In this document: piece after piece, positions 17,586-25,838 of the stretch
Numbering within the stretch: position 1 is the first letter of the stretch
Layout: each line of letters starts with the position of its first letter
NCBI GenBank assembly: GCA_963700735.1
Contig: CAVOYR010000002.1
Location: forward strand, 147,006-211,005
Length of the DNA stretch: 64,000 bases
Direction: 5' to 3'
Origin: Anderseniella sp963700735
GTDB taxonomy: Bacteria; Pseudomonadota; Alphaproteobacteria; Rhizobiales; Aestuariivirgaceae
Notes under the pieces: generated by a model
The model's database searches: none
What the model was told of the DNA's origin: nothing
Seen by the model: the letters and a program-made list of their open reading frames with translations, nothing else
Translations under genes and position numbers: made by a program

Positions 17586-18791
17586 TCAGGCCGACGCTGC
17601 CATTTGCGTATTGCCCACCACGACGCTGGAAAACAGCTCGATGATGCGGTCGATTTCCGCCTCGGTATGGGCAGCCGACACCGAGCAGCGCAGCAGGCAC
17701 AACTTGCCGGGCGTGCCGGGCGGCAAGGCGATGTTGACGTAGACGCCAGCCGCGAGAAGCTGGTTCCACATCACCAGTGTTGACGGCTCGTCGGCGCACT
17801 TGACCGCGATTACCGGGCTGACCTGGTCGCACCCGAGTTCGAGCCCCAGGCCCTTCAGGCCATGGAACAACCGCGCCGAATTGGACTGCAGCCTGTCGCG
17901 CCGCTGCGGCTCACGGGCCAGCACCCGCACGGCAGCTGTGGCCGTGGCAATAGACGCAGGCGACGGTGACGCCGTGAACATGTAGGGCTTGGAGGCATAG
18001 CGCAGCGTGTCGAACATCGGATGGTTCGAGGCACCGAACCCGCCGATTGCCCCAATCGACTTGGAGAAGGTGCCGACGATGAAATCAGCCTCGTCCATCA
18101 GCCCTGCCTCATCGGCAAGTCCGCGGCCATTGGGGCCGAGCACGCCGAACGAGTGCGCCTCGTCCACCAGCAGCTGGAAGCCGTGCTTGCGCTTCACCGC
18201 GACGAATTCCGCCAGTGGCGCGCGGTCGCCCAGCATCGAGTAGATGCCTTCGAGCACAACCAGCCGGCCGCCGCCATCGTCTTCCATGCGGGTCAGCCGC
18301 TTGTCGAGGTCGGCTGCATCATTGTGGCGGAACCGCACCAGCTTGGCTCCTGACAGCGTGCAGCCATCGTAGATCGAGGAATGGCTGTCGGCATCGAGGA
18401 AGATGGTATCCTTCGGACCTGCAAGCCCGGCCATCATGCCGAGGTTGGCCTGGTATCCGGTCGAAAACACGATGCAGTTCTTCATGCCGAGGAATGTGGC
18501 CAACTCGGCTTCCAGCTCTTCGTGGATGGCATAGCTGCCATTGGCAATGCGCGATCCGGTGGTGCCGGTGCCATGCTCGGCCAGCGCCTTCTGGCCTGCC
18601 TCGACGCACGACGGCTCGAACGTGATGCCCATGTAGTTGTTGGTGCCGGCCAGGATGGTGTCGCGGCCGTTGATCATGGCGCGCGTGGGCGACAGGATCT
18701 TGTCATTGACCGGGCCGATGCGCGAACCGGCCTGTTCAACCGCATGCATCCGCTCCAGCAGCGGCTTGTACTTGTCGAGCAGGTCGGTCAT
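17586..18791 (-). CDS. spt: Serine palmitoyltransferase (PLP-dependent alpha-oxoamine synthase)
   Basis: A 401-residue class II aminotransferase-fold enzyme of the alpha-oxoamine synthase family (Spt, KBL, BioF, HemA). The PLP lysine lies in VGTFSKSIGAIGGF; other landmarks are NNYMGITFEP, HGTGTTGSRIANGSYAIHEELE, FSTGYQANLG, DSHSSIYDG, and LLVDEAHSFGVLGPNGRG. Spt condenses L-serine with an acyl thioester to 3-ketosphinganine, the first step of sphingolipid synthesis. The choice of Spt over the other family members rests on the adjoining ACP (14 bp away), CerR-like reductase and acyl-AMP ligase, the arrangement known from Caulobacter and relatives where Spt uses a dedicated acyl-ACP. It is the last gene of the minus-strand operon. 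Confidence 0.9.
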   Translation of the reverse strand: MTDLLDKYKPLLERMHAVEQAGSRIGPVNDKILSPTRAMINGRDTILAGTNNYMGITFEPSCVEAGQKALAEHGTGTTGSRIANGSYAIHEELEAELATFLGMKNCIVFSTGYQANLGMMAGLAGPKDTIFLDADSHSSIYDGCTLSGAKLVRFRHNDAADLDKRLTRMEDDGGGRLVVLEGIYSMLGDRAPLAEFVAVKRKHGFQLLVDEAHSFGVLGPNGRGLADEAGLMDEADFIVGTFSKSIGAIGGFGASNHPMFDTLRYASKPYMFTASPSPASIATATAAVRVLAREPQRRDRLQSNSARLFHGLKGLGLELGCDQVSPVIAVKCADEPSTLVMWNQLLAAGVYVNIALPPGTPGKLCLLRCSVSAAHTEAEIDRIIELFSSVVVGNTQMAASA

Positions 18792-18805
18792 CGGCGTGTT
18801 TGTCC

Positions 18806-19057
18806 TTATGCCTTCTTCACCCGCGCCTTCACCACGCCAACCAGATCACGCATGGTATGCGTGTCCGACAGCACGTTGAGCGGAATGTCGATGTTGAAGT
18901 GATCTTCAACTTCCATCACGAAATCCATCACCGACACCGAGTTGATGGCCAGGTCGACGGCAATCTCCGTGTCCGGCCTGATGGCAATGTTCTTCTCGTT
19001 GAACGGCGCGAGCAGTTCAGCCAGCTTGTCGAAAATCTCGGTGTCTTGCGTCGTCAT
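18806..19057 (-). CDS. acpR: Specialised acyl carrier protein for sphingolipid synthesis
   Basis: An 83-residue acidic acyl carrier protein. The phosphopantetheine-attachment region is AVDLAINSVSVMDFVMEVEDHF; the serine in INSV stands where housekeeping ACPs have DSL. It differs from AcpP in this N-S motif and in its N-terminus, as expected of the dedicated ACP (AcpR) used by Spt in sphingolipid-making alphaproteobacteria. The start at 19057 (MTTQDTEIFDKL) is chosen since residues upstream in that frame are not protein-like. It lies 46 bp after cerR and 14 bp before spt, so supply of acyl-ACP and its use are made together. Confidence 0.88.
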   Translation of the reverse strand: MTTQDTEIFDKLAELLAPFNEKNIAIRPDTEIAVDLAINSVSVMDFVMEVEDHFNIDIPLNVLSDTHTMRDLVGVVKARVKKA

Positions 19058-19103
19058 TCGTTCAAGTCTTTCTAGCAGGATTGTGCCGCTTTGTAGGCGG
19101 GCT

Positions 19104-20066
19104 TCAAGCCGCAGGCAACCATCCGTTCCGCCTGTACCACTGCAATGTCGACGCATAGCCTTCAGCAAACCGGATGCGGGGCTGCCAGTCGCTGTCATCC
19201 TGCAACCTGAGCCCGGAACACACCCAGTCAGGATGGTACAATTCCGCCACCTTGCCGCGGTTGAGAATGACCGGCTTGCCCGACACCTTCATCCAACCCT
19301 CCGCCGCCAGTGCGGCCGCCTGCACAATCGGTCGCGGCAGCAGCAACAACCGCCCCTGCCGGCCCGTTGACTTCGCTGCATCCGCAACCATGCCGGCAAA
19401 CGTATAGCCGCCCGGCGTGCCGTCATCGACCTCGTAGACCGCCCCAGCCTTGCCACGGCCTTCGGCAACAGTGGCGAGTGCGCGGGCCAGATCCGTCACC
19501 TCGATCAGCGACAGCCGTTGCGCCGGCGTGCCGGTGAGCAGCGTGACGCGTCCGGCCAACTGGCGCACCAGCGGCAACGTCGCCCGGTCGCCGGGACCGT
19601 AGACGGCGGGCGGACGCACGATGACGAGTTCACCCCGCGCACTACCGGAATACATCTGCCGCGCAATTGCCTCGCCCTCGGCCTTCGATGCCGCATAGCC
19701 AGACAGCTGCGGTTCCCGCGCGGCCAGCGATGACACCAGCACCAGCCGCGCGACACCGGCGCGGCTGGCGGCCTCGGCAACAGCAAGGCTGCCGTCGCGG
19801 TTGGTCGCCATGAACCCTGCACGGTCCAGCGCCTTGATCGCTCCCGCCAAATGGATCAGCGCATCGGCACTCTCGGCAAGGCGGGCCACCGCCTGGACAT
19901 CGTTCAGCGATCCGGCAACCACTTCAAGCCGCGCGTTGAGCCGCACGACATCAGGCACGCCCGCCACGTCACGCGCCAGTAAGCGCACATCGTGACCACG
20001 ATTCAGCAGCTCCCGGGCAACATGCTGCCCGACAAAGCCGGTTGAGCCGGTCAGCGAAATCAGCAT
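19104..20066 (-). CDS. cerR: NAD-dependent epimerase/dehydratase, ceramide reductase CerR-like
   Basis: A 320-residue extended short-chain dehydrogenase. The Rossmann glycine motif is TGSTGFVGQH near the N-terminus (T-G-x-x-G-F-x-G), followed by LARDV, the LIHLAGAIKALDRAGF segment, and the active-site region SSLAAREPQLSGYAASKAEGE with YxxSK as catalytic Tyr-Lys. The C-terminal third has a hydrophobic surface. In Caulobacter the homologous gene next to spt and the ACP reduces 3-keto-ceramide to ceramide. The ATG at 20066 is used rather than the longer frame because the motif starts at once and upstream residues are shadow sequence. It is 31 bp downstream of the acyl-AMP ligase. Confidence 0.82.
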   Translation of the reverse strand: MLISLTGSTGFVGQHVARELLNRGHDVRLLARDVAGVPDVVRLNARLEVVAGSLNDVQAVARLAESADALIHLAGAIKALDRAGFMATNRDGSLAVAEAASRAGVARLVLVSSLAAREPQLSGYAASKAEGEAIARQMYSGSARGELVIVRPPAVYGPGDRATLPLVRQLAGRVTLLTGTPAQRLSLIEVTDLARALATVAEGRGKAGAVYEVDDGTPGGYTFAGMVADAAKSTGRQGRLLLLPRPIVQAAALAAEGWMKVSGKPVILNRGKVAELYHPDWVCSGLRLQDDSDWQPRIRFAEGYASTLQWYRRNGWLPAA

Positions 20067-20097
20067 GAAACATCCACCGGCTTGAAACTCCCGGCGG

Positions 20098-21940
20098 TTA
20101 CTCCGCGGCGATGGCGGCGGCTTCAGGCAGGCTGGCGAACGTGCCAGCAGCCGTGCCGGCGATTTCGCCGATCTGGCCGGTTTCAAACAGTGCCCTTGCC
20201 CCAGCCCGCGACAGCTTGCCGGACGAGGTGAACGGCAGGCTCTTCGGTGCCACCATGACCACGTCGGCATCAATGCCGATGGAGCGGGAAATCTGCGCCG
20301 ACACCTGCCTGCGCAGCAGTTCGATGGACGCATCGTCACGCAGGCGGCACTGCACCAGCACCGTCACCCGGTCACCGCCGTTGGCACCTTCCACGGCAAA
20401 CGCTGCCACGTCGCCATCACGCACCTGGTCAACGCGTTCCACGGCCCACTCGATATCCTGCGGCCAGATGTTGCGGCCATTGTGCAGGATCATGTCCTTG
20501 GCGCGACCGGTGATGACGATCTCGCCGTCCACCCAGTAGCCCATGTCGCCGGTATCCATGAAACCGTCTGCCCGCATGATCGCTGCGGTGGCGTCGGCAT
20601 TGCGGTAATAGCCCGACATCAGGCTGGGACCGGAAATCTCGATGCGGCCGATGCGGCGGTCGCCAAGCGCTTCGCCGGCAGCACCAACGACGCGCATGCG
20701 GTGACCCGGCAGCGGCTTGCCGCACACCACGAAGTGGCGAACCTTGTCGTCGCAGGTGTCGGTGCTGGCAATCGCCTCACCCTGGTTCTTCATGGCGGCG
20801 CGGTCGATCACGTCGACGCGAATTTCTGCGGTCGTGTCGGCGAAGGATACGCCCAGCGTTGCCTCGGCCATGCCATAGCTTGGCAGGAAGGCCGACGGCT
20901 TGAAGCCTGCAACAGACAATGTCTCGGCGAACAGCTTGAGCACGTCGGCGCGCACCATGTCGCCACCGATGCCGGCCACCCGCCACTGGTCAAGCTTGAG
21001 CGAGGCGGCCTCGCCATTGACGCGCCGGGCAGCAAGATCGAAGCCGAACGACGGCCCGTAGGCCACCGTGCACTGGTTGTCCGACATGAGCTTGAGCCAC
21101 AGCGCCGGGCGCCGGGCGAAGGCAGGCGTGGACAGGTAATCGATGGAGACCTGCCCCATCATCGGCGACAGGCAGAAGCCCACCAGGCCCATGTCATGGT
21201 AGAGCGGCAGCCACGAGAAGGCGCGGTCGGTCGGGGTGATCTTCAGGCCATGACGCAGGATGGCCATGGTGTTGGCACACACGGCCTTCTGCGAAATCAG
21301 CACGCCCTTGGGGTTGGAGGTCGAGCCGGACGAGTACTGGATGTAGGACACATCATTGGGGCCGAACGGGGCAAGCTTCGCACCGGAGCTGTCGAACTCT
21401 GCCAGCTGGGCATGGGTCCAGACCTTGCGGACACGGGCGCGCTGGGCCGCTTCGCGGACCAGCTGTTCGAGGTCAGGGGTGGTAACGACAGCCGTCGCGT
21501 GGGCGCTTTCCAGCATGCCCGCCACGCGGCTCACATAGGCGTCGTGGCCGCCGATGTACATGGAGTAAGGCAGCGGGCACGGAATGACGCCCGCATACTG
21601 GCACCCGAAGAACACGGTCATGAAGTCGGCACCGGTCTCGGCAACGATTGCGACCCGGTCGCCCGGCTTGACGCCTGCATTGACCAGCCGGTGCGCCACG
21701 TCGATGGCGCGCTTGCGCAAGGCGCGGTAGCTCAGGCTTTCGTCAAGCTGGCCGCGGGGGCCGTAGAAGTTCATGCCGGTGCGGCCCTGCGCAGCATAGT
21801 CGAGGCCTTCGCACAGGGTGGTGAATGCCACCCAGCCGCTGCACAAGTTCGGTGTTGATGGTTGGCGTCAGCTGTGGCCCGGCCACGCGTGTATCCGCGC
21901 CGGCACCGGTTCCGATTTCGCTTGTGGTTTCTACCCGCAC
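20098..21940 (-). pseudogene. aasR: Fatty-acyl-AMP ligase / acyl-ACP synthetase for sphingolipid synthesis, N-terminal frameshift near 21828
   Basis: An adenylate-forming enzyme of about 613 residues if repaired, of the fatty-acyl-AMP ligase type. The ATP motif is YIQYSSGSTSNPKGV; others are WLPLYHDMGLVG, YGMAEATLGV, GFMDTGDMGYWVDGEIVITGRAKDMI. It should load a fatty acid onto the neighbouring ACP for Spt. The body reads from about 21830 down to 20098. Upstream, the adjacent frame holds ...TINTELVQRLG, preceded by a GTG at 21940 with AGGGG seven bases before it. Dropping one G from the GGG near 21828 joins the frames as QRL-VAFTTLCEGLDYAAQG, the family's usual opening. The alternative is a TTG start at 21846 without a ribosome site. 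First gene of the operon. Confidence 0.8.
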
Positions 21941-22286
21941 AACGCTACCCCTGCAGTTGTCATGTACCCGCTTTTGCGAACCTCGTTCACTGCTGATTGC
22001 CTGCAGCCCTTGCCCACTGCTGGCTCTCACCCCTGAATGACCGGGTTGCCTTGCCCGATTTCTAACAGAAATGGCACACCACGCAGAAATCACTTGATGT
22101 TTCACAATGTAACTCGCTGACCACGCGATTTTACCTAAGCAACTGATTCGGTTGGGGAAAAAATCTGGCGCCGTGTAACAGTGCATGCGTCAATGCCCGC
22201 GTCGCGGTGGATCAGGGCTGAAAGCGCTCGCAACTGGCCGGTCACGGTCCGGTCACACTCGAATCAGCACGCAGATGCCCGCGCGG
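21941..22286. other. Intergenic region upstream of the sphingolipid operon
   Basis: About 345 bases with a lower GC content than the neighbours between roughly 22050 and 22180. No coding sequence is seen. It lies upstream of the acyl-AMP ligase on the minus strand and should contain the promoter of the aasR-cerR-acpR-spt operon, but no clear -35/-10 pair could be assigned by eye. Confidence 0.4.
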
Positions 22287-22841
22287 TCAGAAGTTGACAG
22301 TGCCCAGCATCACTGCCGCGACGAGCAGCGACAGCACCCCGAAAATGAAGCCGGTCAGCCAGATGATGATGACCTGTGGCCACGACCGGGCCAGCCCATT
22401 TCCGGATGCTTCGGCGGCCCTGTCAGCTTCCACCTTGCGGTGGGCGGCATGGTGTCGGATGGCGCTGACCATGGCCGGCAGTTCACGGCCTTCCGCCACG
22501 GTTTCGTGCCCGTCCGTGACTTGCCGCACCAGCCGGTAGGTACGGGGGTCGGGCTGCATCTCGACATAGGAGATCGTGTCAAGCCATAGCCGGGGCGGAA
22601 ATCCGGTCTCGAGCTTGACCTGCAATCGCGCCGCGAAGTCAGGCTCACGGTCGAGCTTGCGCCGCAATTCGCTGTCCAGCGCAGCCAGCCGCAGGGTCTG
22701 CGCATCGCGAATGTCGACCAGCGCATCGAAGTGCGCTGCCTGTGCCAGCCTCGCGCGCCGCACATCCCGGTCAAGTGCACTCAGGCCGCCCGAGCCGGTA
22801 GATGCGGGTTCACCGCTGATGTCAGGCGGGGGATAACTCAA
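22287..22841 (-). CDS. Tail-anchored membrane protein of unknown function
   Basis: About 184 residues with a charged soluble part and a single C-terminal hydrophobic helix (VIIIWLTGFIFGVLSLLVAAVMLG). The middle contains LWLDTISYVEMQPDPRTYRLVRQVTDG, a pattern I have seen in uncharacterised Rhizobiales proteins; no enzyme motif is visible. The start is uncertain. A TTG at 22841 has AAAAGGG eight bases upstream and is preferred; the frame stays open upstream to a TTG at 22931 but the extra cysteine-rich residues look like non-coding sequence. It stands alone, between the sphingolipid operon and a divergent exported protein. Confidence 0.6.
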   Translation of the reverse strand: MSYPPPDISGEPASTGSGGLSALDRDVRRARLAQAAHFDALVDIRDAQTLRLAALDSELRRKLDREPDFAARLQVKLETGFPPRLWLDTISYVEMQPDPRTYRLVRQVTDGHETVAEGRELPAMVSAIRHHAAHRKVEADRAAEASGNGLARSWPQVIIIWLTGFIFGVLSLLVAAVMLGTVNF

Positions 22842-23177
22842 CGCCACAACCCTTTTCGCAACACCTGCAACACACAAAATCTCCGGACAGGCACAAGGTA
22901 CCGCTTGTGCCGCAATGACACACCCGGTCAAAACAATCTTAATATGCCGTGTTCATCAATGCATCTGCCATGCCAGCGAATGTGCAAATCCCGCGAACGG
23001 CAAATGGCAAATGCATCGTCCATACACGCATGACGGGAATATCTGTACTCGTCCAAAATCAGCGCGGACTCGTGCTGACGCTGCCTTTACGTAATTATCG
23101 ATCCCGCTGGCACGAACGGGGGTGAGCGGTCGGCCAGCACGTGCTTCTCCATCAGATGCACTTGGAACGGCGAAAAC
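22842..23177. other. Divergent intergenic region
   Basis: About 335 bases between a minus-strand and a plus-strand gene. It is relatively AT-rich around 22925-22985. No gene is seen; it should hold both promoters, though none could be fixed by eye. Confidence 0.4.
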
Positions 23178-23939
23178 ATGACCGCTGCAAAGATTTGTGG
23201 TGGGCGAGCCCTGCTGGCTTGTGCCCTGCTGAGCCTGCCGCTTGCGCTGTGTCCGGCGCCGGCAGCGGCCGGCGAAATGTATCTGTCTGCCGGCGGCGGC
23301 GGCGGACTGGACGACGCCTGGAGCTGGCAGACGCTGTCCTGGACACCATTTTCCGGGTTTTCAGAGACCGGGCCGATCGTGCGCGGCAGCATTCGCACCG
23401 ACGCCAAGACCTATGTCACCGACCTGCCCGGCCAGCAGGATGTCCGCGTCTGGGCCAACGGCATTGGCCTTGACGGTGAAGCCGGCTGGCAGATTGCGGG
23501 CGAATGGGGTCAGGTTGCAGCACTGGGCGGCATCGCCTGGCGTGACTACATGCTGTCACCCGATGACCCGAACTCCAGCCTTGGATCCAACACCATCAAT
23601 GCACGCGCCACCCTGCAGGGCCACCTGGCCGGGGACGAGACCTGGGGCGGCTTCGGCTATGCCGAATATGTCAGCGGCGTCAACGAGTGGTATGCCGAGA
23701 TCAAGCCCTACTACACGCTGGACAATGCAGTGCGCATCGGCCCTGAACTGGCACTGAGCGGTGGCGAGGATTACCTGCACCTGCGCACCGGCGTCTTTGC
23801 GCTCGGCTGGGAGTTCAACCTGCCATGGGTCGGACGGTTCTGGGCTGGCGGCTCGGCGGGTGCGCTGTGGGATACCGGCGGATTCGGCGTCGAGCCCTAT
23901 GGAACACTGCACATAACCCGCAAGATCAACGGTTTCTGA
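23178..23939 (+). CDS. Exported beta-barrel-like protein, possibly BcsS family
   Basis: A 253-residue protein with a clear signal peptide (positive start MTAAKICGGR, hydrophobic ALLACALLSLPLALC, then PAPAAAG; cleavage likely near residue 32). The mature part is made of alternating short strands rich in aromatic residues and Gly (for example GSIRTDAKTYV, AGWQIAGEWGQVAALGGIAWRDYML, ARATLQGHLAGDETWGGFGYAEYVSG), with a repeated strand-turn pattern to the end, as in small outer-membrane barrels. The pattern resembles cellulose-biosynthesis BcsS-type proteins, but no bcs genes are in the window, so this remains a weak call. It overlaps the convergent desaturase gene by 14 bases. Confidence 0.6.
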   Translation: MTAAKICGGRALLACALLSLPLALCPAPAAAGEMYLSAGGGGGLDDAWSWQTLSWTPFSGFSETGPIVRGSIRTDAKTYVTDLPGQQDVRVWANGIGLDGEAGWQIAGEWGQVAALGGIAWRDYMLSPDDPNSSLGSNTINARATLQGHLAGDETWGGFGYAEYVSGVNEWYAEIKPYYTLDNAVRIGPELALSGGEDYLHLRTGVFALGWEFNLPWVGRFWAGGSAGALWDTGGFGVEPYGTLHITRKINGF

Positions 23940-24702
23940 ACGGCCGGGTCAGCAGCGCGAGCAGTTTCTCGTCATGGCGGCGCTCGACCCCGATGGGCAT
24001 TTCATTCCAGCGCCTCGTGGCGGACCGGCTGGCAAACAGCAGGTCCCAGATCGACAGGATGTTGGCGTAGTTGGAGTCTGTATCGGCGCGGATCGCGTGG
24101 TGATGCACCCAGTGGATCGATGGGGTGACCACCACCTTCGACAGCGGCTTTTCCAGCCACGCCGGCAGCGCAATGTTGGAGTGATGGAACAGCGCCATGC
24201 TCAGCACGAAGGTTTCGAACACGATGACCGACGTGAGCGGTATGTCCATCAGCCAGATCACCACTGCGCGCACCACCGCCGACAGCATCACCTCGCCAAA
24301 ATGGAACCGGAAGGCGGAGCTTGCATCGAGGAATTCATCAAGGTGATGCACCTCGTGAAACCGCCACAGGAACGGTATTTCGTGGTTGGCCCGGTGCCAC
24401 CAGTAGATCCAGAAATCGAGGATCAGCAGGTCGATCAGCAGCCCTTGCCAGCCTGACAGCCAGTCCGGCCGCCAGCCCAGCGCGTGGGTCGAGGCAAGGG
24501 CAGACAGCGGTATGACCACCAGCGGCGACAGCCCGGCGCTGATAAGCAGCAGGCTGGCGTTCTTGAGTACCCGCCAGGTCTTGTCCGCCATGGTGCGAAG
24601 CCCGGCAGCAGCCAGCGGCCGGGCCTGCGGGAAAAGCCGTTCCAGCACCATCACGGTGATGATCACCGCGCCCAGAATCATGGCTTTTAACTGAATATCC
24701 AT
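23926..24702 (-). CDS. Fatty acid hydroxylase/sterol desaturase family protein
   Basis: A 258-residue integral-membrane di-iron oxygenase. The histidine boxes are all present: HRANH, HEVHH, HHSN and HWVHHH, the eight-histidine cluster that binds two irons. Hydrophobic segments flank them (MILGAVIITVMVLERLF, LLLISAGLSPLVVIPLSALA, GLLIDLLILDFWIYWW, VVIWLMDIPLTSVIVFETFVL). Such enzymes hydroxylate or desaturate lipids. The ATG at 24702 is chosen over a TTG at 24732. It is close to, but not part of, the sphingolipid operons, so hydroxylation of a sphingoid base or acyl chain is a possible but unproven job; carotenoid or sterol-like substrates are alternatives. Confidence 0.85.
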   Translation of the reverse strand: MDIQLKAMILGAVIITVMVLERLFPQARPLAAAGLRTMADKTWRVLKNASLLLISAGLSPLVVIPLSALASTHALGWRPDWLSGWQGLLIDLLILDFWIYWWHRANHEIPFLWRFHEVHHLDEFLDASSAFRFHFGEVMLSAVVRAVVIWLMDIPLTSVIVFETFVLSMALFHHSNIALPAWLEKPLSKVVVTPSIHWVHHHAIRADTDSNYANILSIWDLLFASRSATRRWNEMPIGVERRHDEKLLALLTRPFRNR

Positions 24703-24767
24703 GTGCTTCTTGTATCGCGAACCAACGCTCAATCCAAACTGACATGCACGTGATTAAAGCACCGGAT

Positions 24768-25838
24768 TCACGCATCGTCCGGCCGCTTGCGGCCGCCGCG
24801 CACCAGCGGCCACAGCACCGGCATGGCCAGCGCGATCATCACGTACCGCGCGATCTGGTGCGAGCCGACATAGGCCGGGTCCAGGTTGAGGGCGAACGAC
24901 ATGATGGTCATCGCCTCCAGCCCGCCCGGCGCAAACGCCAGCATGGCATGGGCGAAGGGAATGCCGAGGGTGGTGGACACGATCGCAGCACCAGCGAGGC
25001 TGATCAGCAGGCCAACGGCAAGCCCTGCCAGCGCTGCACCGCTCATCGAAATGAGGTCGGCCGGCTTCACCCCGGCAAACCGCATGCCGATCATGGTGCC
25101 AAGAAACACGAACCCCGGCAGCAGCAGCCAGTTGGGCAACACCCCGTGCACCACGCCTGTGAGGTGCATGATGCCGCTCGCCAGCGCCGGACCGAGCATC
25201 AGCCCTGCCGGCACTTTCAGCTTTTCGAACACGAACCCTGCCACCAGCCCGGCACCCAGCACCATGACCACGTCTCGCAATGAACCTTCCGGCGGCAGCG
25301 GCGCTGAAACGGCGTCACCGGCGAACCCGCTGATCAGCGACGGCAGCACTGCAACCAGTGCAAACAGCCGGATGATCTGGACGACGGAAACCTTGGCAAG
25401 GTCGGCGCGGGTGTCTGCCGCCATCGCCAGTGCCAGTGACAACGCGCCCGGCATGATGGCGAAGAAACTGGTGGCCCGGTTCCAGCCAAAGCCGCGCTCG
25501 TAGAGCAGGACACCGGCAACAACCACCACGGCCATGGTCGCGGCCAGCATCGCAACGCTGGCAGGCCAGCGCGCCAGCGTTTCGATCGTTTCAGGTGTGA
25601 CCGCCCCGCCGATCTGCAACCCCAGCAGGATGAACACCACGCGCGTTATCGACTTGGGCATGACGGTGCGGATGGTGCCGGCAAGGGCCGCGCCAGCAAC
25701 TGCCACCATGGCTCCTGCCAGCCATGGGGCGGGCAGTCCGAACCAGGCAAACACCGCACCCCCTGCCGCACCGATGACCAGCGCGGCCACCACCTGTTGC
25801 ACCTGTTGGCGGTTGAAGCCGGGCATCGCTCTGCTCAT
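24768..25838 (-). CDS. AbrB family membrane protein (putative ammonia monooxygenase-like)
   Basis: A 356-residue polytopic protein with about ten hydrophobic segments in two related halves, each with a GLPAPWLAGAMVAV- or KVPAGLMLGPALASG-like segment. This is the duplicated AbrB membrane family (PF05145), sometimes mislabelled ammonia monooxygenase. Function is unknown; a transport role is plausible. Its ATG overlaps the TGA of the CoA-transferase gene (ATGA), so it is the last gene in the MttB-SDR-sulfatase-CoA-transferase run. Export or uptake of an acid handled by that CoA-transferase is an inference from this coupling. Confidence 0.83.
   Translation of the reverse strand: MSRAMPGFNRQQVQQVVAALVIGAAGGAVFAWFGLPAPWLAGAMVAVAGAALAGTIRTVMPKSITRVVFILLGLQIGGAVTPETIETLARWPASVAMLAATMAVVVVAGVLLYERGFGWNRATSFFAIMPGALSLALAMAADTRADLAKVSVVQIIRLFALVAVLPSLISGFAGDAVSAPLPPEGSLRDVVMVLGAGLVAGFVFEKLKVPAGLMLGPALASGIMHLTGVVHGVLPNWLLLPGFVFLGTMIGMRFAGVKPADLISMSGAALAGLAVGLLISLAGAAIVSTTLGIPFAHAMLAFAPGGLEAMTIMSFALNLDPAYVGSHQIARYVMIALAMPVLWPLVRGGRKRPDDA

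Noticed and set aside
20482..21858. 458-codon open frame on the plus strand
   Set aside because: Antisense shadow of the acyl-AMP ligase; no family signature.
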